Source of the DNA: Mesorhizobium sp. Root102
GTDB lineage: Bacteria > Pseudomonadota > Alphaproteobacteria > Rhizobiales > Rhizobiaceae
NCBI RefSeq assembly: GCF_001425625.1
Contig: NZ_LMCP01000034.1
Span: 80,551-144,550 of the forward strand
Reading direction: 5' to 3'
DNA: 64,000 bases
Notes under the pieces: model-generated
Told to the model about the DNA's origin: nothing
Databases searched by the model: none
The model's input: only the letters and a program-made list of their open reading frames with translations
In this document: one piece after another, positions 9,141 to 17,614 of the stretch
Numbering within the stretch: the first letter of the stretch is position 1
Layout: every line of letters starts with the position of its first letter
Position numbers and translations under genes: made by a program

Positions 9141-9153
9141 GAAAAACCTTTTC
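9141..9153. promoter_or_regulatory. Candidate LacI-family operator 2
   Basis: GAAAAACCTTTTC lies about 90 bp upstream of the LacI start. It repeats operator 1 in inverse orientation with one extra base in the centre. Two sites roughly 65 bp apart would allow looping by a LacI tetramer or repression of divergent transcription. Confidence 0.5.
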
Positions 9154-9320
9154 TCAAATCAAGGCTAGGCCAGATCAGATGGTCGTTCAAGGGGAAAAGT
9201 GATTTGGAGCTCCATCGGTAGGAAGACGAAGGCCTGAGGTAGCAAGGCTTGGGTTTGTGAGCGAAGTGTTAATCGCTTGCGCGCCATGGTGGTCTCCCGC
9301 CAAGACAGCAGAGCCTCGCC

Positions 9321-10397
9321 ATGTCCGATACGCCCTACAGTCCGAAAGGCCCGGCGCGGCCGGGCGCCGCGCCCCGCGCCGGCGTGACGGCGGCCATGCA
9401 AGGCGCCGACGAACGACGCCGCGCCGCCGCCACCATCGCCCGGCTCAAGGCAGAACTCGCGGCGCAGGCCGCGCTGATCGCCAGCCAGGAGCTTTCGCTG
9501 GCGCACAGCCGCAAGATCTTCGACCGCGCCTCGGTCGCCGCGCGCCTCGGCGTTTGGGAATGCAGCCTGCCCGGCGAGCAGCTGGCCTGGACCGATGTGG
9601 TCTATGATTTGTTCGACCTGCCGCGTGGCTCGGCGCTCGATCGCTCGGAGATCATCAAGTGCTACCCGGCGGAGTCGCGCAAGGCGCTGGACACAATGCG
9701 CGGCCGGGCGATCGCCGAGCGTAGCGGCTTCAATCTCGACGCCGAGATCACCACCTTCGCCGGCCGCAGCCGCTGGATCCGCATCACCGCGACCGTTGAG
9801 TGCGAGGCGGGCGTGCCGGTCCGCATCTTCGGCATGAAGCAGGACATCACCGAGGAGAAGATCCTGTCGGACCGGATGCGCTATCTCGCCGAATATGACG
9901 TCATGACGGGGCTGGCCAATCGCGGCCGGTTCCAGGCGCGGCTTGCGCATGCCGACGAAGGCCGCCCGCTCGGCGCGCTGCTCCTGGTCGACCTCGACGG
10001 CTTCAAGGCCGTCAACGATACGTTCGGCCATGTCGTCGGCGACGAATGCCTGAAGGAAGCGGCCAAGCGGCTTGCCGCCGGCTGCGGCGAAGCCGACCTA
10101 GTGGCGCGCGTCGGAGGCGACGAGTTCGCGGTGCTGGTCGGGCCGCATCTCGACCGTGGCGCGGTCTCCGGCCTGGCGCGCCGCATCATCGAGGCAATGG
10201 GCAAGCCAGTCCCCGCCTGCGGCCAGTCGCTCGGGCTCGGCGCCTCGGTCGGCATCGCCTTCGCTGAAGCGGGCGCGTCCTGCGATCTGTTCACGCAGGC
10301 CGACACCGCGCTCTATGCCGCCAAGGCGGCAGGGCGCAACACGTTCCGGATCTTCAAGGCCGAGGCCGGCGTGAGAGGCCGCAGCGCCGCGGCGTAA
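9321..10397 (+). CDS. PAS-GGDEF diguanylate cyclase
   Basis: The 358-residue cytoplasmic protein has three parts. The N-terminal coiled segment is ERRRAAATIARLKAELAAQ. A PAS fold (about residues 70-180) ends in the typical GMKQDITEEK. A GGDEF domain (about residues 190-345) has the intact active-site loop VGGDEFAVLV, the metal/substrate region LLLVDLDGFKAVND and the late AADTALYAAK-like ADTALYAAKAAGRN. It should make cyclic di-GMP from GTP. The inhibitory RxxD site expected just before GGDEF reads GEAD, so product inhibition is probably lost. There is no membrane helix. No EAL domain is present. Confidence 0.92.
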   Translation: MSDTPYSPKGPARPGAAPRAGVTAAMQGADERRRAAATIARLKAELAAQAALIASQELSLAHSRKIFDRASVAARLGVWECSLPGEQLAWTDVVYDLFDLPRGSALDRSEIIKCYPAESRKALDTMRGRAIAERSGFNLDAEITTFAGRSRWIRITATVECEAGVPVRIFGMKQDITEEKILSDRMRYLAEYDVMTGLANRGRFQARLAHADEGRPLGALLLVDLDGFKAVNDTFGHVVGDECLKEAAKRLAAGCGEADLVARVGGDEFAVLVGPHLDRGAVSGLARRIIEAMGKPVPACGQSLGLGASVGIAFAEAGASCDLFTQADTALYAAKAAGRNTFRIFKAEAGVRGRSAAA

Positions 10398-10569
10398 GGG
10401 TTGGCGGCTGTTTGTCGTACAGCCTCGCCGACCGGACTCGCGCATCCTCCATCAATGCAGCCGGTGGCGCCCTATTTGCATTTGGCATGCAGGGCGCTCG
10501 CGAAAAGAGTGCTATGGAAGGGACAAGAGCATCCTTGCTCCGCTCTTCCCGACATTCGAGGTTATTTTC

Positions 10570-10776
10570 GTGCGTGAACCGTCGCTGCTGCCTGTCTTTG
10601 GAAAACTTGGCCTCAAGGCGCCTGTCGCCTTGGTGGCGACGCCGGTCTCGTCGGCAGGTGTCGTGTCGCGCCTGCGGGAGCTTCTGGCCGCGCATGGCGG
10701 CATGGTGCTGAAACTGTCGGTCATCGCCTGGACGGTGCTGATCCTGGGCGCCGTGTTCTTCATGATGCAGGGCTGA
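10570..10776 (+). CDS. Small single-pass membrane protein
   Basis: The product has 68 residues and starts with GTG at 10570. The C-terminal third is one clear membrane helix (LKLSVIAWTVLILGAVFFMM), preceded by a short amphipathic or basic part (VVSRLRELLAAHGG). It is followed 5 bp later by another small gene, so the two are probably co-transcribed. I do not recognise the family and infer no function. Confidence 0.55.
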   Translation: MREPSLLPVFGKLGLKAPVALVATPVSSAGVVSRLRELLAAHGGMVLKLSVIAWTVLILGAVFFMMQG

Positions 10777-10781
10777 CCGAC

Positions 10782-10973
10782 ATGGCCAGCCGCTACACGC
10801 TGCGCATGGAGCTTCCCCAGAGCTGGAGCATCATCGATGTCTTCACCGGCCAGCCTGCCGTGGTCCGGCAAAAGGTGATGGTCGGGATGGGCCCGCGTGA
10901 GGCCGAGGACATGGTCGTGCAGATGAATGTCCGTGACGTCAAACGCCGCGAGCGGGCAGAGCGCAAGGCATGA
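10782..10973 (+). CDS. Small uncharacterised protein
   Basis: The product has 63 residues. It is soluble, with a basic, helical C-terminus (VVQMNVRDVKRRERAERKA) and a conserved-looking PQSWSIIDVFTGQPA segment. It lies 5 bp downstream of the small membrane protein, with codon usage like its neighbours. I do not recognise the family. The tight spacing suggests it works with the membrane protein. Confidence 0.55.
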   Translation: MASRYTLRMELPQSWSIIDVFTGQPAVVRQKVMVGMGPREAEDMVVQMNVRDVKRRERAERKA

Positions 10974-11025
10974 TCCGTATCGGCCGCCGGCGGAAGCCTG
11001 CCGCACCGCAAATCAAGGGATTCCC

Positions 11026-11247
11026 GTGAGAGCCAGTCTGAAGCAGAAGATACTGGAGGTCTGCGACCGCAAGATTTCCGAAAAAGGGTCCGGCGTCGGC
11101 GTGTCGTTCTATGCGTTTTTCGCCAACAGGAACGATGACCCCGAACTCCTGATGGAAGCCGCCGAATGGTGGATCAGAACGCACCGCCTCGACCATTTTG
11201 AAAAGGCTGCGAAGATACGCGCGATGGTCGAGGAGATGGATCTTTAA
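11026..11247 (+). CDS. Small conserved protein (DUF6500-like)
   Basis: The protein has 73 residues from a GTG at 11026. The frame is open further upstream, but the conserved part begins at RASLKQKILEVCDRK. Segments GVGVSFYAFFANRNDDPELL and EAAEWWIRTHRLDHFEKA resemble a small bacterial family that I recall as DUF6500; this is from memory and not certain. It follows the two other small genes closely and ends at a strong bidirectional hairpin. Confidence 0.6.
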   Translation: MRASLKQKILEVCDRKISEKGSGVGVSFYAFFANRNDDPELLMEAAEWWIRTHRLDHFEKAAKIRAMVEEMDL

Positions 11248-11258
11248 TCTTCGTTTCC

Positions 11259-11289
11259 ATGCATGTCATTGTCTTTGAGCGACATGCAT
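11259..11289. terminator. Bidirectional hairpin between convergent genes
   Basis: ATGCATGTC (11259-11267) and GACATGCAT (11281-11289) form a perfect 9-bp stem with a 13-base loop. It sits in the 50-bp gap between two convergent small genes and probably ends transcription from both sides. Confidence 0.55.
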
Positions 11290-11297
11290 CGGGCTGA

Positions 11298-11564
11298 TCA
11301 GCCAAAATCGGCTGCCGTCAGCACATACATGCTCTTGTGGGTGCGGTCGTAGGCCTTTGCCGCCACCTCGCGGATGGCGCTGCTCTCGGTGTCGAATGTC
11401 TGGAGGTAACCGGCTTCATCGGCAGCAGTTCCCGGCCGCATCTTGGCCATGGCGTCGGCAGCGACGGAGAAGGAGATCTGGAACATGCCGTCATGGCCTA
11501 CGAAACGGATGCGCTTGCCGGCTTCGTCATAGCTGCGGCTGCGGTTGGGGAAGGTGAGGCTCAT
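11298..11564 (-). CDS. DUF1488 family protein
   Basis: The product has 88 residues. It begins MSLTFPNRSRSYDEAGKRIR and continues with RFVGHDGMFQISFSV, the hallmark of DUF1488, a small alpha/beta protein of unknown role common in proteobacteria. The start overlaps the stop of the upstream gene by 4 bp (ATGA), so the two are translationally coupled. Confidence 0.8.
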   Translation of the reverse strand: MSLTFPNRSRSYDEAGKRIRFVGHDGMFQISFSVAADAMAKMRPGTAADEAGYLQTFDTESSAIREVAAKAYDRTHKSMYVLTAADFG

Positions 11565-11815
11565 GTCTTGACCTCCGTCGTGGCGGCCTTCTTGGTCACC
11601 CGCTTCTTCTTCGGCGTCGGGTTCAGGGCTTCGGCAACGCGGTCGGCCTCTTCCTTGGCCAGCCGCAGCTCCCTCAGCCTTGCGGTCTTGATCTCCCGTG
11701 CCCTTGCCTCGGACATGTATTCGGCGGTTGCCTTGTTTTTCTCCGCTGTCTTCTTCTGCTTGTCGAAAAAACGGGCTTCAGCTTTTTCCATGATCGTCTG
11801 ATTGCCTTCGGCCAT
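11561..11815 (-). CDS. Small basic helical protein, function unknown
   Basis: The product has 84 residues when started at MAEGNQTIMEKAEARFFDKQ, which has AGGGAG about nine bases upstream. The open frame continues further upstream through AT-rich promoter sequence and is unlikely to be coding there. The protein is almost entirely charged helix (KKTAEKNKATAEYM, RELRLAKEEADRVAEAL) with a lysine-rich tail (PKKKRVTKKAA), which suggests nucleic-acid or protein contact. It is coupled to the DUF1488 gene by a 4-bp overlap and is divergent from groESL. I do not recognise its family. Confidence 0.65.
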   Translation of the reverse strand: MAEGNQTIMEKAEARFFDKQKKTAEKNKATAEYMSEARAREIKTARLRELRLAKEEADRVAEALNPTPKKKRVTKKAATTEVKT

Positions 11816-11951
11816 CGAAGAAATCTCCCTTGTATCTGAAATCGTGAAAGTGAACTTGTCCGATAAATAGGCACTCGATCGGCAAAATTCAATCTTTTGA
11901 ATTATTTGACAATCTGCGGATAGCACGAAACGGCTGGCCGAAATAATACTT

Positions 11952-11980
11952 TTGAATATTTAATCTGGCCCGCGAATAAT
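11952..11980 (+). promoter_or_regulatory. Putative groESL promoter
   Basis: A TTGAAT hexamer (11952-11957) is followed, after exactly 17 bases, by AATAAT (11975-11980). The CIRCE operator begins 3 bp downstream, so HrcA would cover the transcription start. A sigma-32-type promoter is not excluded. Confidence 0.5.
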
Positions 11981-11982
11981 TT

Positions 11983-12009
11983 TTGGCACTCCTATCTATC
12001 GAGTGCCAA
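11983..12009 (+). promoter_or_regulatory. CIRCE operator (HrcA binding site)
   Basis: TTGGCACTC (11983-11991), a 9-base spacer, then GAGTGCCAA (12001-12009) form a perfect inverted repeat. This is the arrangement of the CIRCE element (consensus TTAGCACTC-N9-GAGTGCTAA), with one symmetric change per arm. It lies 55 bp upstream of groES. HrcA repression of groESL through CIRCE is well established in alphaproteobacteria. Confidence 0.95.
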
Positions 12010-12064
12010 CGCGTCTATATAGGAGGGGCGTGGCCGCCTGTGCCGGCCCCAGAAAGAAGTTCCC

Positions 12065-12394
12065 ATGAAATTTCGGCCACTCCACGACCGCGTCGTCATT
12101 CGTCGCGCTGAAGGCGATATCAAATCAAAGGGCGGCATCATCATTCCCGACAATGCCAAGGAAAAACCGCAGGAAGGCGAAGTCATCGCCGTCGGACCGG
12201 GTGCACGCGACGAAAACGGCGCGCTTGTCCCACTCGACGTCAAGGCCGGCGACTTCATCCTGTTCGGCAAATGGTCGGGCACCGAGGTCAAGATCGACGG
12301 CGAGGACCTTCTGATCATGAAGGAAGCCGACATCATGGGCATTATCGACAAGACGGGCGTCGAGAAGACCGTGCCTGCCAAGAAGGCCGCCTGA
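12065..12394 (+). CDS. groES: Co-chaperonin GroES
   Basis: The product has 109 residues. The core is canonical: MKFRPLHDRVVIRRAEGD, the mobile loop around KSKGGIIIPDNAKEKPQEGE and the GEDLLIMKEADIMGII strand. The C-terminus carries about ten extra residues (TGVEKTVPAKKAA) beyond the usual 95-98. It caps the GroEL ring during ATP-driven folding in the cytoplasm. It is the first gene of the CIRCE-controlled operon, 100 bp before groEL. Confidence 0.97.
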   Translation: MKFRPLHDRVVIRRAEGDIKSKGGIIIPDNAKEKPQEGEVIAVGPGARDENGALVPLDVKAGDFILFGKWSGTEVKIDGEDLLIMKEADIMGIIDKTGVEKTVPAKKAA

Positions 12395-12494
12395 TTGGAG
12401 CGCCGCGCGTCCTTCCGGATGCGCAAGGGACACTCCGGGCTTTGATCATGGAGGGCAGGGCTCTGCCTTCCTCAACCGAACTGGATAAAAAATC

Positions 12495-14124
<1,630 letters not shown>

Positions 14125-14126
<2 letters not shown>

Positions 14127-14189
14127 GATTCAGCCGGCCTGCGAAGGTGGCTTTCATGGAAGCCACCTTTCAGGCCTGACCTGAATCTT
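14125..14189 (+). terminator. groEL terminator built from a nested palindrome
   Basis: The inner stem is a perfect 10-bp pair, AAGGTGGCTT (14144-14153) with AAGCCACCTT (14160-14169), around a 6-base loop. The outer arms AAGATTCAG (14125-14133) and CTGAATCTT (14181-14189) also pair perfectly. The element starts inside the groEL stop codon. Part of it (GGCCTGACCTGAATCT) recurs downstream of the methionine sulfoxide reductase gene. Confidence 0.75.
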
Positions 14190-14267
14190 CGACGCCGGTT
14201 CTAAGAGCCGGGACTACCGCCGGGGGATTTTCTCCCGGCGCAGGCCTCTAGCCCAGGAGACGGATCC

Positions 14268-14426
14268 ATGATCACGTTCGTGCGGAAGCCAGAGACTGTC
14301 GTCACGACCGAAAAAACCGAGGAAAGCCGCTTCGACCGCATCCGCAGGATTGCCGCCGACAAGCACAAGAAATCCGACTCCGACACGGCGACGCCAGCAA
14401 AGAGCGAACCCAAACGCCCGATGTGA
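14268..14426 (+). CDS. Small uncharacterised protein downstream of groEL
   Basis: A 52-residue frame starts at ATG 14268, preceded by a well-placed AGGAGA. It begins MITFVRKPETVVTTEKTEES, continues RFDRIRRIAADKHKKSD and ends in a polar, threonine/lysine-rich tail. The composition and third-base GC look coding, but the product is short and probably disordered. I do not recognise it. It might be a heat-shock-linked small protein, since it lies about 140 bp after groEL, but the groEL terminator stands between them. Confidence 0.45.
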   Translation: MITFVRKPETVVTTEKTEESRFDRIRRIAADKHKKSDSDTATPAKSEPKRPM

Positions 14427-14445
14427 GGCTGCGGCTCGTTCGCCG

Positions 14446-14532
14446 CTACTTTCCGCTCAACCTCAGCACCACATCACGCGTCAGCGGCGCGAGCTCGATC
14501 GCGCGGGCCGAGCATGGTCCAGCCAGACACCT
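14446..14532 (-). pseudogene. Possible remnant of a PIN-domain (VapC-like) toxin gene
   Basis: On the minus strand, one frame gives VWLDHARPAR and the next gives ARAIELAPLTRDVVLRLSGK before a TAG at 14446-14448. Together they resemble the C-terminal part of VapC-type PIN toxins (a WL..A...GIELAPLTPEIAL pattern) with a frameshift between the halves. No start, ribosome binding site or antitoxin is visible. This is a weak similarity judged by eye. Confidence 0.2.
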
Positions 14533-14717
14533 TCCTGTCGGCGGTATCGGCATGTCGGTATTGTCATTATATTAGCTTCAGCGCATATTCATCCGGCAGT
14601 GGGCCCTTGGTCGCCAACGCGTCCAAGGGCGCCTGCAATTGTTCCGAAAAACAAATCGCTCCGTGCCGCTCGAATTATGGAGCAGCCATGAGTCAATGAC
14701 ATTTGGAGGAAATACCC

Positions 14718-15032
14718 ATGAAAGTGACTATCTTGGCAAACTATGCGCCTCATGCCGCCAAAGGATTGCTGCAAGGCTCGGACAGGCAAGCCGCGGTCAA
14801 GGCGCTTTTTGAAAGCGTTGGCGGCAAGGTGACCAGCGTGATGTTCACGCGCGGCATCTATGACGTCGTCGTCAATGGCGAGGTGCCAGACCAGTCAGCG
14901 GGGATTGGCATGTCCCTTGCGGTGCGAGCGAGCGGCTCGTTGACCGACTTGGTTGTCCTGGAAGAACTCGACATGAAGGCAGTGCTCGCCGCTGCCAACA
15001 AGGCTGCTGGCGCATACAAACCCGCCGGCTGA
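14718..15032 (+). CDS. GYD domain protein
   Basis: The product has 104 residues from ATG 14718, behind a strong TTTGGAGGAAATACCC leader. It shows the ferredoxin-like GYD pattern: KVTILANYAPHAAKGLLQ at the start, a central FTRGIYDVVVNGEVPD (the family's GxYDxV strand) and a hydrophobic C-terminal helix. GYD proteins are small cytoplasmic dimers of unknown biochemical role. It is monocistronic as far as can be seen. Confidence 0.85.
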   Translation: MKVTILANYAPHAAKGLLQGSDRQAAVKALFESVGGKVTSVMFTRGIYDVVVNGEVPDQSAGIGMSLAVRASGSLTDLVVLEELDMKAVLAAANKAAGAYKPAG

Positions 15033-15214
15033 TGGACTTGCTTTCTCGGTCAAGGCAGCACGGTTCGATGGATGTGCAGTGCTGCCGAGTGTAGGACAGC
15101 GCATCTTCTTCCGACTTTCCCGGCGACCGGAATTCACGCTAGTATCGTCCGGTGGTCGTTTGGTGCAGAGAGCTTGCGAAAGGCAACCGCGATTCTGAGT
15201 ACGGAGACAAGTTC

Positions 15215-15712
15215 ATGTTTGCAGCCAAGGCCATCGACACGTCAGACAAGGCCGCGTTCTACCGCGACCTCGCCACCCAGCTGAAGGCGCTGCTGGAGGG
15301 CGAGCGCGATTCGATCGCCAACGCCGCCAACACCGCGGCACTCATCTTCCAGATGGTGCCGGACCTCAACTGGGCCGGCTTCTATTTCCTGCAATCGGAC
15401 GAGGAAATGGTGCTCGGACCGTTCCAGGGCAAGCCGGCCTGCGTGCGCATCGCCGTCGGCAAGGGCGTGTGCGGAACCGCGGTCGAGCTCGGCACCTCGA
15501 TGCTGATCAAGGACGTGCATGATTTTCCCGGCCACATCGCCTGCGATGCCGATTCGCGTTCGGAGCTGGTGGTGCTGCTTGAGGACGATGACGGTGTCTT
15601 CGGCGTGCTCGATCTCGACAGCCCGCTGCCAGGCCGCTTCGACACGGCCGACCAGGCGGGCATCGAGGCGCTGGCGGCGATCTATGCCGCGGCGAGTTCG
15701 TTCGAGGATTAG
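15215..15712 (+). CDS. msrC: Free methionine-(R)-sulfoxide reductase, GAF domain
   Basis: The product has 165 residues, started at MFAAKAIDTSDKAAF, which has GGAGA upstream; an earlier in-frame ATG (15152) adds non-conserved residues. It is a single GAF domain with the three cysteines used for catalysis by fRMsr: KPACVRIAVGKGVCGTA (two) and GHIACDADSRSE (one). Other family marks are NWAGFYF and GVLDLDSPLPGRF. It reduces free methionine-R-sulfoxide in the cytoplasm during oxidative stress. A palindromic hairpin follows directly. Confidence 0.92.
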   Translation: MFAAKAIDTSDKAAFYRDLATQLKALLEGERDSIANAANTAALIFQMVPDLNWAGFYFLQSDEEMVLGPFQGKPACVRIAVGKGVCGTAVELGTSMLIKDVHDFPGHIACDADSRSELVVLLEDDDGVFGVLDLDSPLPGRFDTADQAGIEALAAIYAAASSFED

Positions 15713-15763
15713 GGCATAGTGATATTCAGGTAAGGCCGGCCTGACCTGAATCTCAACATGCCC
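15712..15763. terminator. Palindromic hairpin between convergent msrC-like and yeiH-like genes
   Basis: Outer arms GGGCAT (15712-15717) and ATGCCC (15758-15763) enclose ATTCAGGT...ACCTGAAT around GGCCGGCC. It lies between two convergent genes and probably ends both transcripts. It belongs to the same palindrome family as the groEL terminator. Confidence 0.6.
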
Positions 15764-15777
15764 TGGCCCGGGCTAGA

Positions 15778-16833
15778 TTAGGCGAATTTCACCAGCATCA
15801 GGCTGAAGCAGCCGATGAACAGGAAGGCCGAGAAAGCGAGCGCCAGCGGGCGCAGGCCGCGTGAACGCAGCTGCGAAATGTCTGCCTGCAGGCCCATCGC
15901 GGCCAGCCCCATGGTCAGCATGATGGTGGTGGCGAGAGTCATTGCCGATTTCACCTCGGCCGGAATCGTGACCAGGCTGTTCAGCGCCACGACAGCGACG
16001 AAGGCGGCGACGAACCACGGCATGGGCGGCCGCGCCGCCGAATGATCGCCGCTCTTGCGGCGCACCATCAGGCCGAGCGCGACGACCATCGGCGCCAGCA
16101 TGGCGACGCGGGTCAGCTTGGCGACGGTGGCGATCTCGCCGGACTGGGTGCCGTTCTGGAAGCCGGCGCCGATGACTTGCGCCACCTCATGGATCGAGGC
16201 GCCGGCCCACAGGCCGAAAGCGTGCTGGTCGAGGCCGAGCATCGGCGCCATGAGCGGGAAGCCGAGCATGGCAATCGTGCCGAACAAGGTGATCGAGGCG
16301 ACGGCGTAGGTGACGTCCTCGTCGCGCGCATCGGTGACGATGTTGGTGGCGACGATGGCCGAGGCGCCGCAGATTGAGGTGCCGGCGGCGATCAACTGCG
16401 CCAGCTTGGCGTCGACGCCGATCAGCCGGCCGAGCGTGATGGTGAAGAGGAAGGTGGCGCCGAGCGTGGCCGCGACGATGCAGACACCGCCGGCGCCGAT
16501 GGAGACGACCTGGCCGATTGTCAGCTGCAAGCCGAGCAGCACGATGGCGAAGCGCAAGAGCCGGCGCTGCGAAAACGTGATGCCGGCCTTGGCATGGGCT
16601 GGCGTGCCGAGCACGTTGGAGTAGATCATGCCGGCGACGACCGCTGTTATCATCGGGCTGAACAAAGCGAAGCCGGAGACGTTGCGGGCCGAGAAGGCGA
16701 CGGCAGTGATCATCGCGACAAGGACGATGCCGGGCACGATGCCATTCAAATTGAGGGATTTTCGCCCTTGTACCAGATCGGCAGGAAACGCGCTTTTCGG
16801 AATATCGTTCGCGAAGTGGGAAACAGAAGACAA
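15778..16833 (-). CDS. YeiH/UPF0324 family putative sulfate exporter
   Basis: The product has 351 residues with about ten membrane helices. Diagnostic segments are IYSNVLGTPAHAKAGITFSQ, LIAAGTSICGASAIVATNI and FPLMAPMLGLDQHAFGLWAG. The start is a TTG at 16833 with GGAG eight bases upstream; no ATG lies at a suitable place. Members are inner-membrane proteins proposed to export sulfate or related anions, mostly from genetic context. Here there are no sulfur genes beside it, so the substrate is open. Confidence 0.87.
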   Translation of the reverse strand: MSSVSHFANDIPKSAFPADLVQGRKSLNLNGIVPGIVLVAMITAVAFSARNVSGFALFSPMITAVVAGMIYSNVLGTPAHAKAGITFSQRRLLRFAIVLLGLQLTIGQVVSIGAGGVCIVAATLGATFLFTITLGRLIGVDAKLAQLIAAGTSICGASAIVATNIVTDARDEDVTYAVASITLFGTIAMLGFPLMAPMLGLDQHAFGLWAGASIHEVAQVIGAGFQNGTQSGEIATVAKLTRVAMLAPMVVALGLMVRRKSGDHSAARPPMPWFVAAFVAVVALNSLVTIPAEVKSAMTLATTIMLTMGLAAMGLQADISQLRSRGLRPLALAFSAFLFIGCFSLMLVKFA

Positions 16834-16990
16834 TGCAATACTCCAGCCGTGTACGCTGGGAGAATGTCATTCCTATACCGATCTTTCCAACGAATTATTC
16901 TCGTTAGAACGATCGATTTTTACGAACGATTGCCACCTTCCCATCGGACGACATCGCCGCCGCGATGGTGAAATCGTTGATGACGGCGTC

Positions 16991-17015
16991 CTTCTCCCCG
17001 TTCTACGGGGAGAAG
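16991..17015. repeat. RIME-like hairpin repeat (copy b)
   Basis: CTTCTCCCCG, TTCTA loop, CGGGGAGAAG: a perfect 10-bp stem. It is followed by GATGGCGGCAGCCAGATGAG, which resembles the tail of widespread rhizobial intergenic repeats. It lies in the gap between two minus-strand genes. Confidence 0.7.
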
Positions 17016-17069
17016 ATGGCGGCAGCCAGATGAGGGGCAGCGCAGACGTTGCCTTCTGGCCGACCTGCA

Positions 17070-17456
17070 TCAAAGCTGCGCTTCGATGGCCGCCTTGTCG
17101 ATCACCGACCAGACATGCCTGATCCTGCCGTCGAGAAATTCATAGAAGACGTTCTCGCTGAAGGCGACTCTCCTGCCGTTGACCGGCAGGCCAAGGAAGG
17201 TTCCGATCGGCGTGCAGTTGAATTGGAGCCGGCTGGCTATGAAGGGCGTATCTGACATCAGCAGCCGGATGTCGAAATAGAGGTCCGGTATCTCGGAAAA
17301 ATCCCGCTCCAGCATCTTGCGATACCCGGCGAGTCCGATCCGGTCGCCATTGTAATGCACCTCGTCGTGGACGAACCGGTGGAGGTTCTGCCAATCCTGG
17401 GCGTTGAGGCAAGCGATGTAGCCGCGATAGGTGTCGGCGAGGTCGGTGTCGGTCAC
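17070..17456 (-). CDS. SnoaL-like ester cyclase family protein
   Basis: The product has 128 residues from a GTG at 17456, with GGAG nine bases upstream. It has an NTF2-like cone fold: helix DTYRGYIACLNAQDWQNLHR, then HDEVHYNGDRIGLAGYRKML, and strands LQFNCTPIGTFLGLPVNG and VAFSENVFYEFLDGRI. This order is typical of the SnoaL-like polyketide cyclase/ester cyclase group. Most bacterial members are of unknown reaction. It stands alone, with a palindromic repeat downstream. Confidence 0.85.
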   Translation of the reverse strand: MTDTDLADTYRGYIACLNAQDWQNLHRFVHDEVHYNGDRIGLAGYRKMLERDFSEIPDLYFDIRLLMSDTPFIASRLQFNCTPIGTFLGLPVNGRRVAFSENVFYEFLDGRIRHVWSVIDKAAIEAQL

Positions 17457-17614
17457 GGCTATTGCTCCGGTGCTGGTGCCAGGTCTCGAACCTGCGGTTC
17501 GCGCAAACAGGAAGATAGAATGATCAAGGATTCAATCCAGATGGATTGCGCTCTGTCGGCAGCAAAGCACCGGGGCGGCCGGCAGTCGCCAGCCGCCTCC
17601 GGGTCACGCTTGTC

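Noticed and set aside
17465..17500. A tRNA T-arm-like sequence on the minus strand (AGGTTCGAGACCT then GCACCA)
   Set aside because: No D-arm, anticodon arm or acceptor stem fits around it, and the spacing to CCA is wrong. At best it is a chance match or a tiny fragment.
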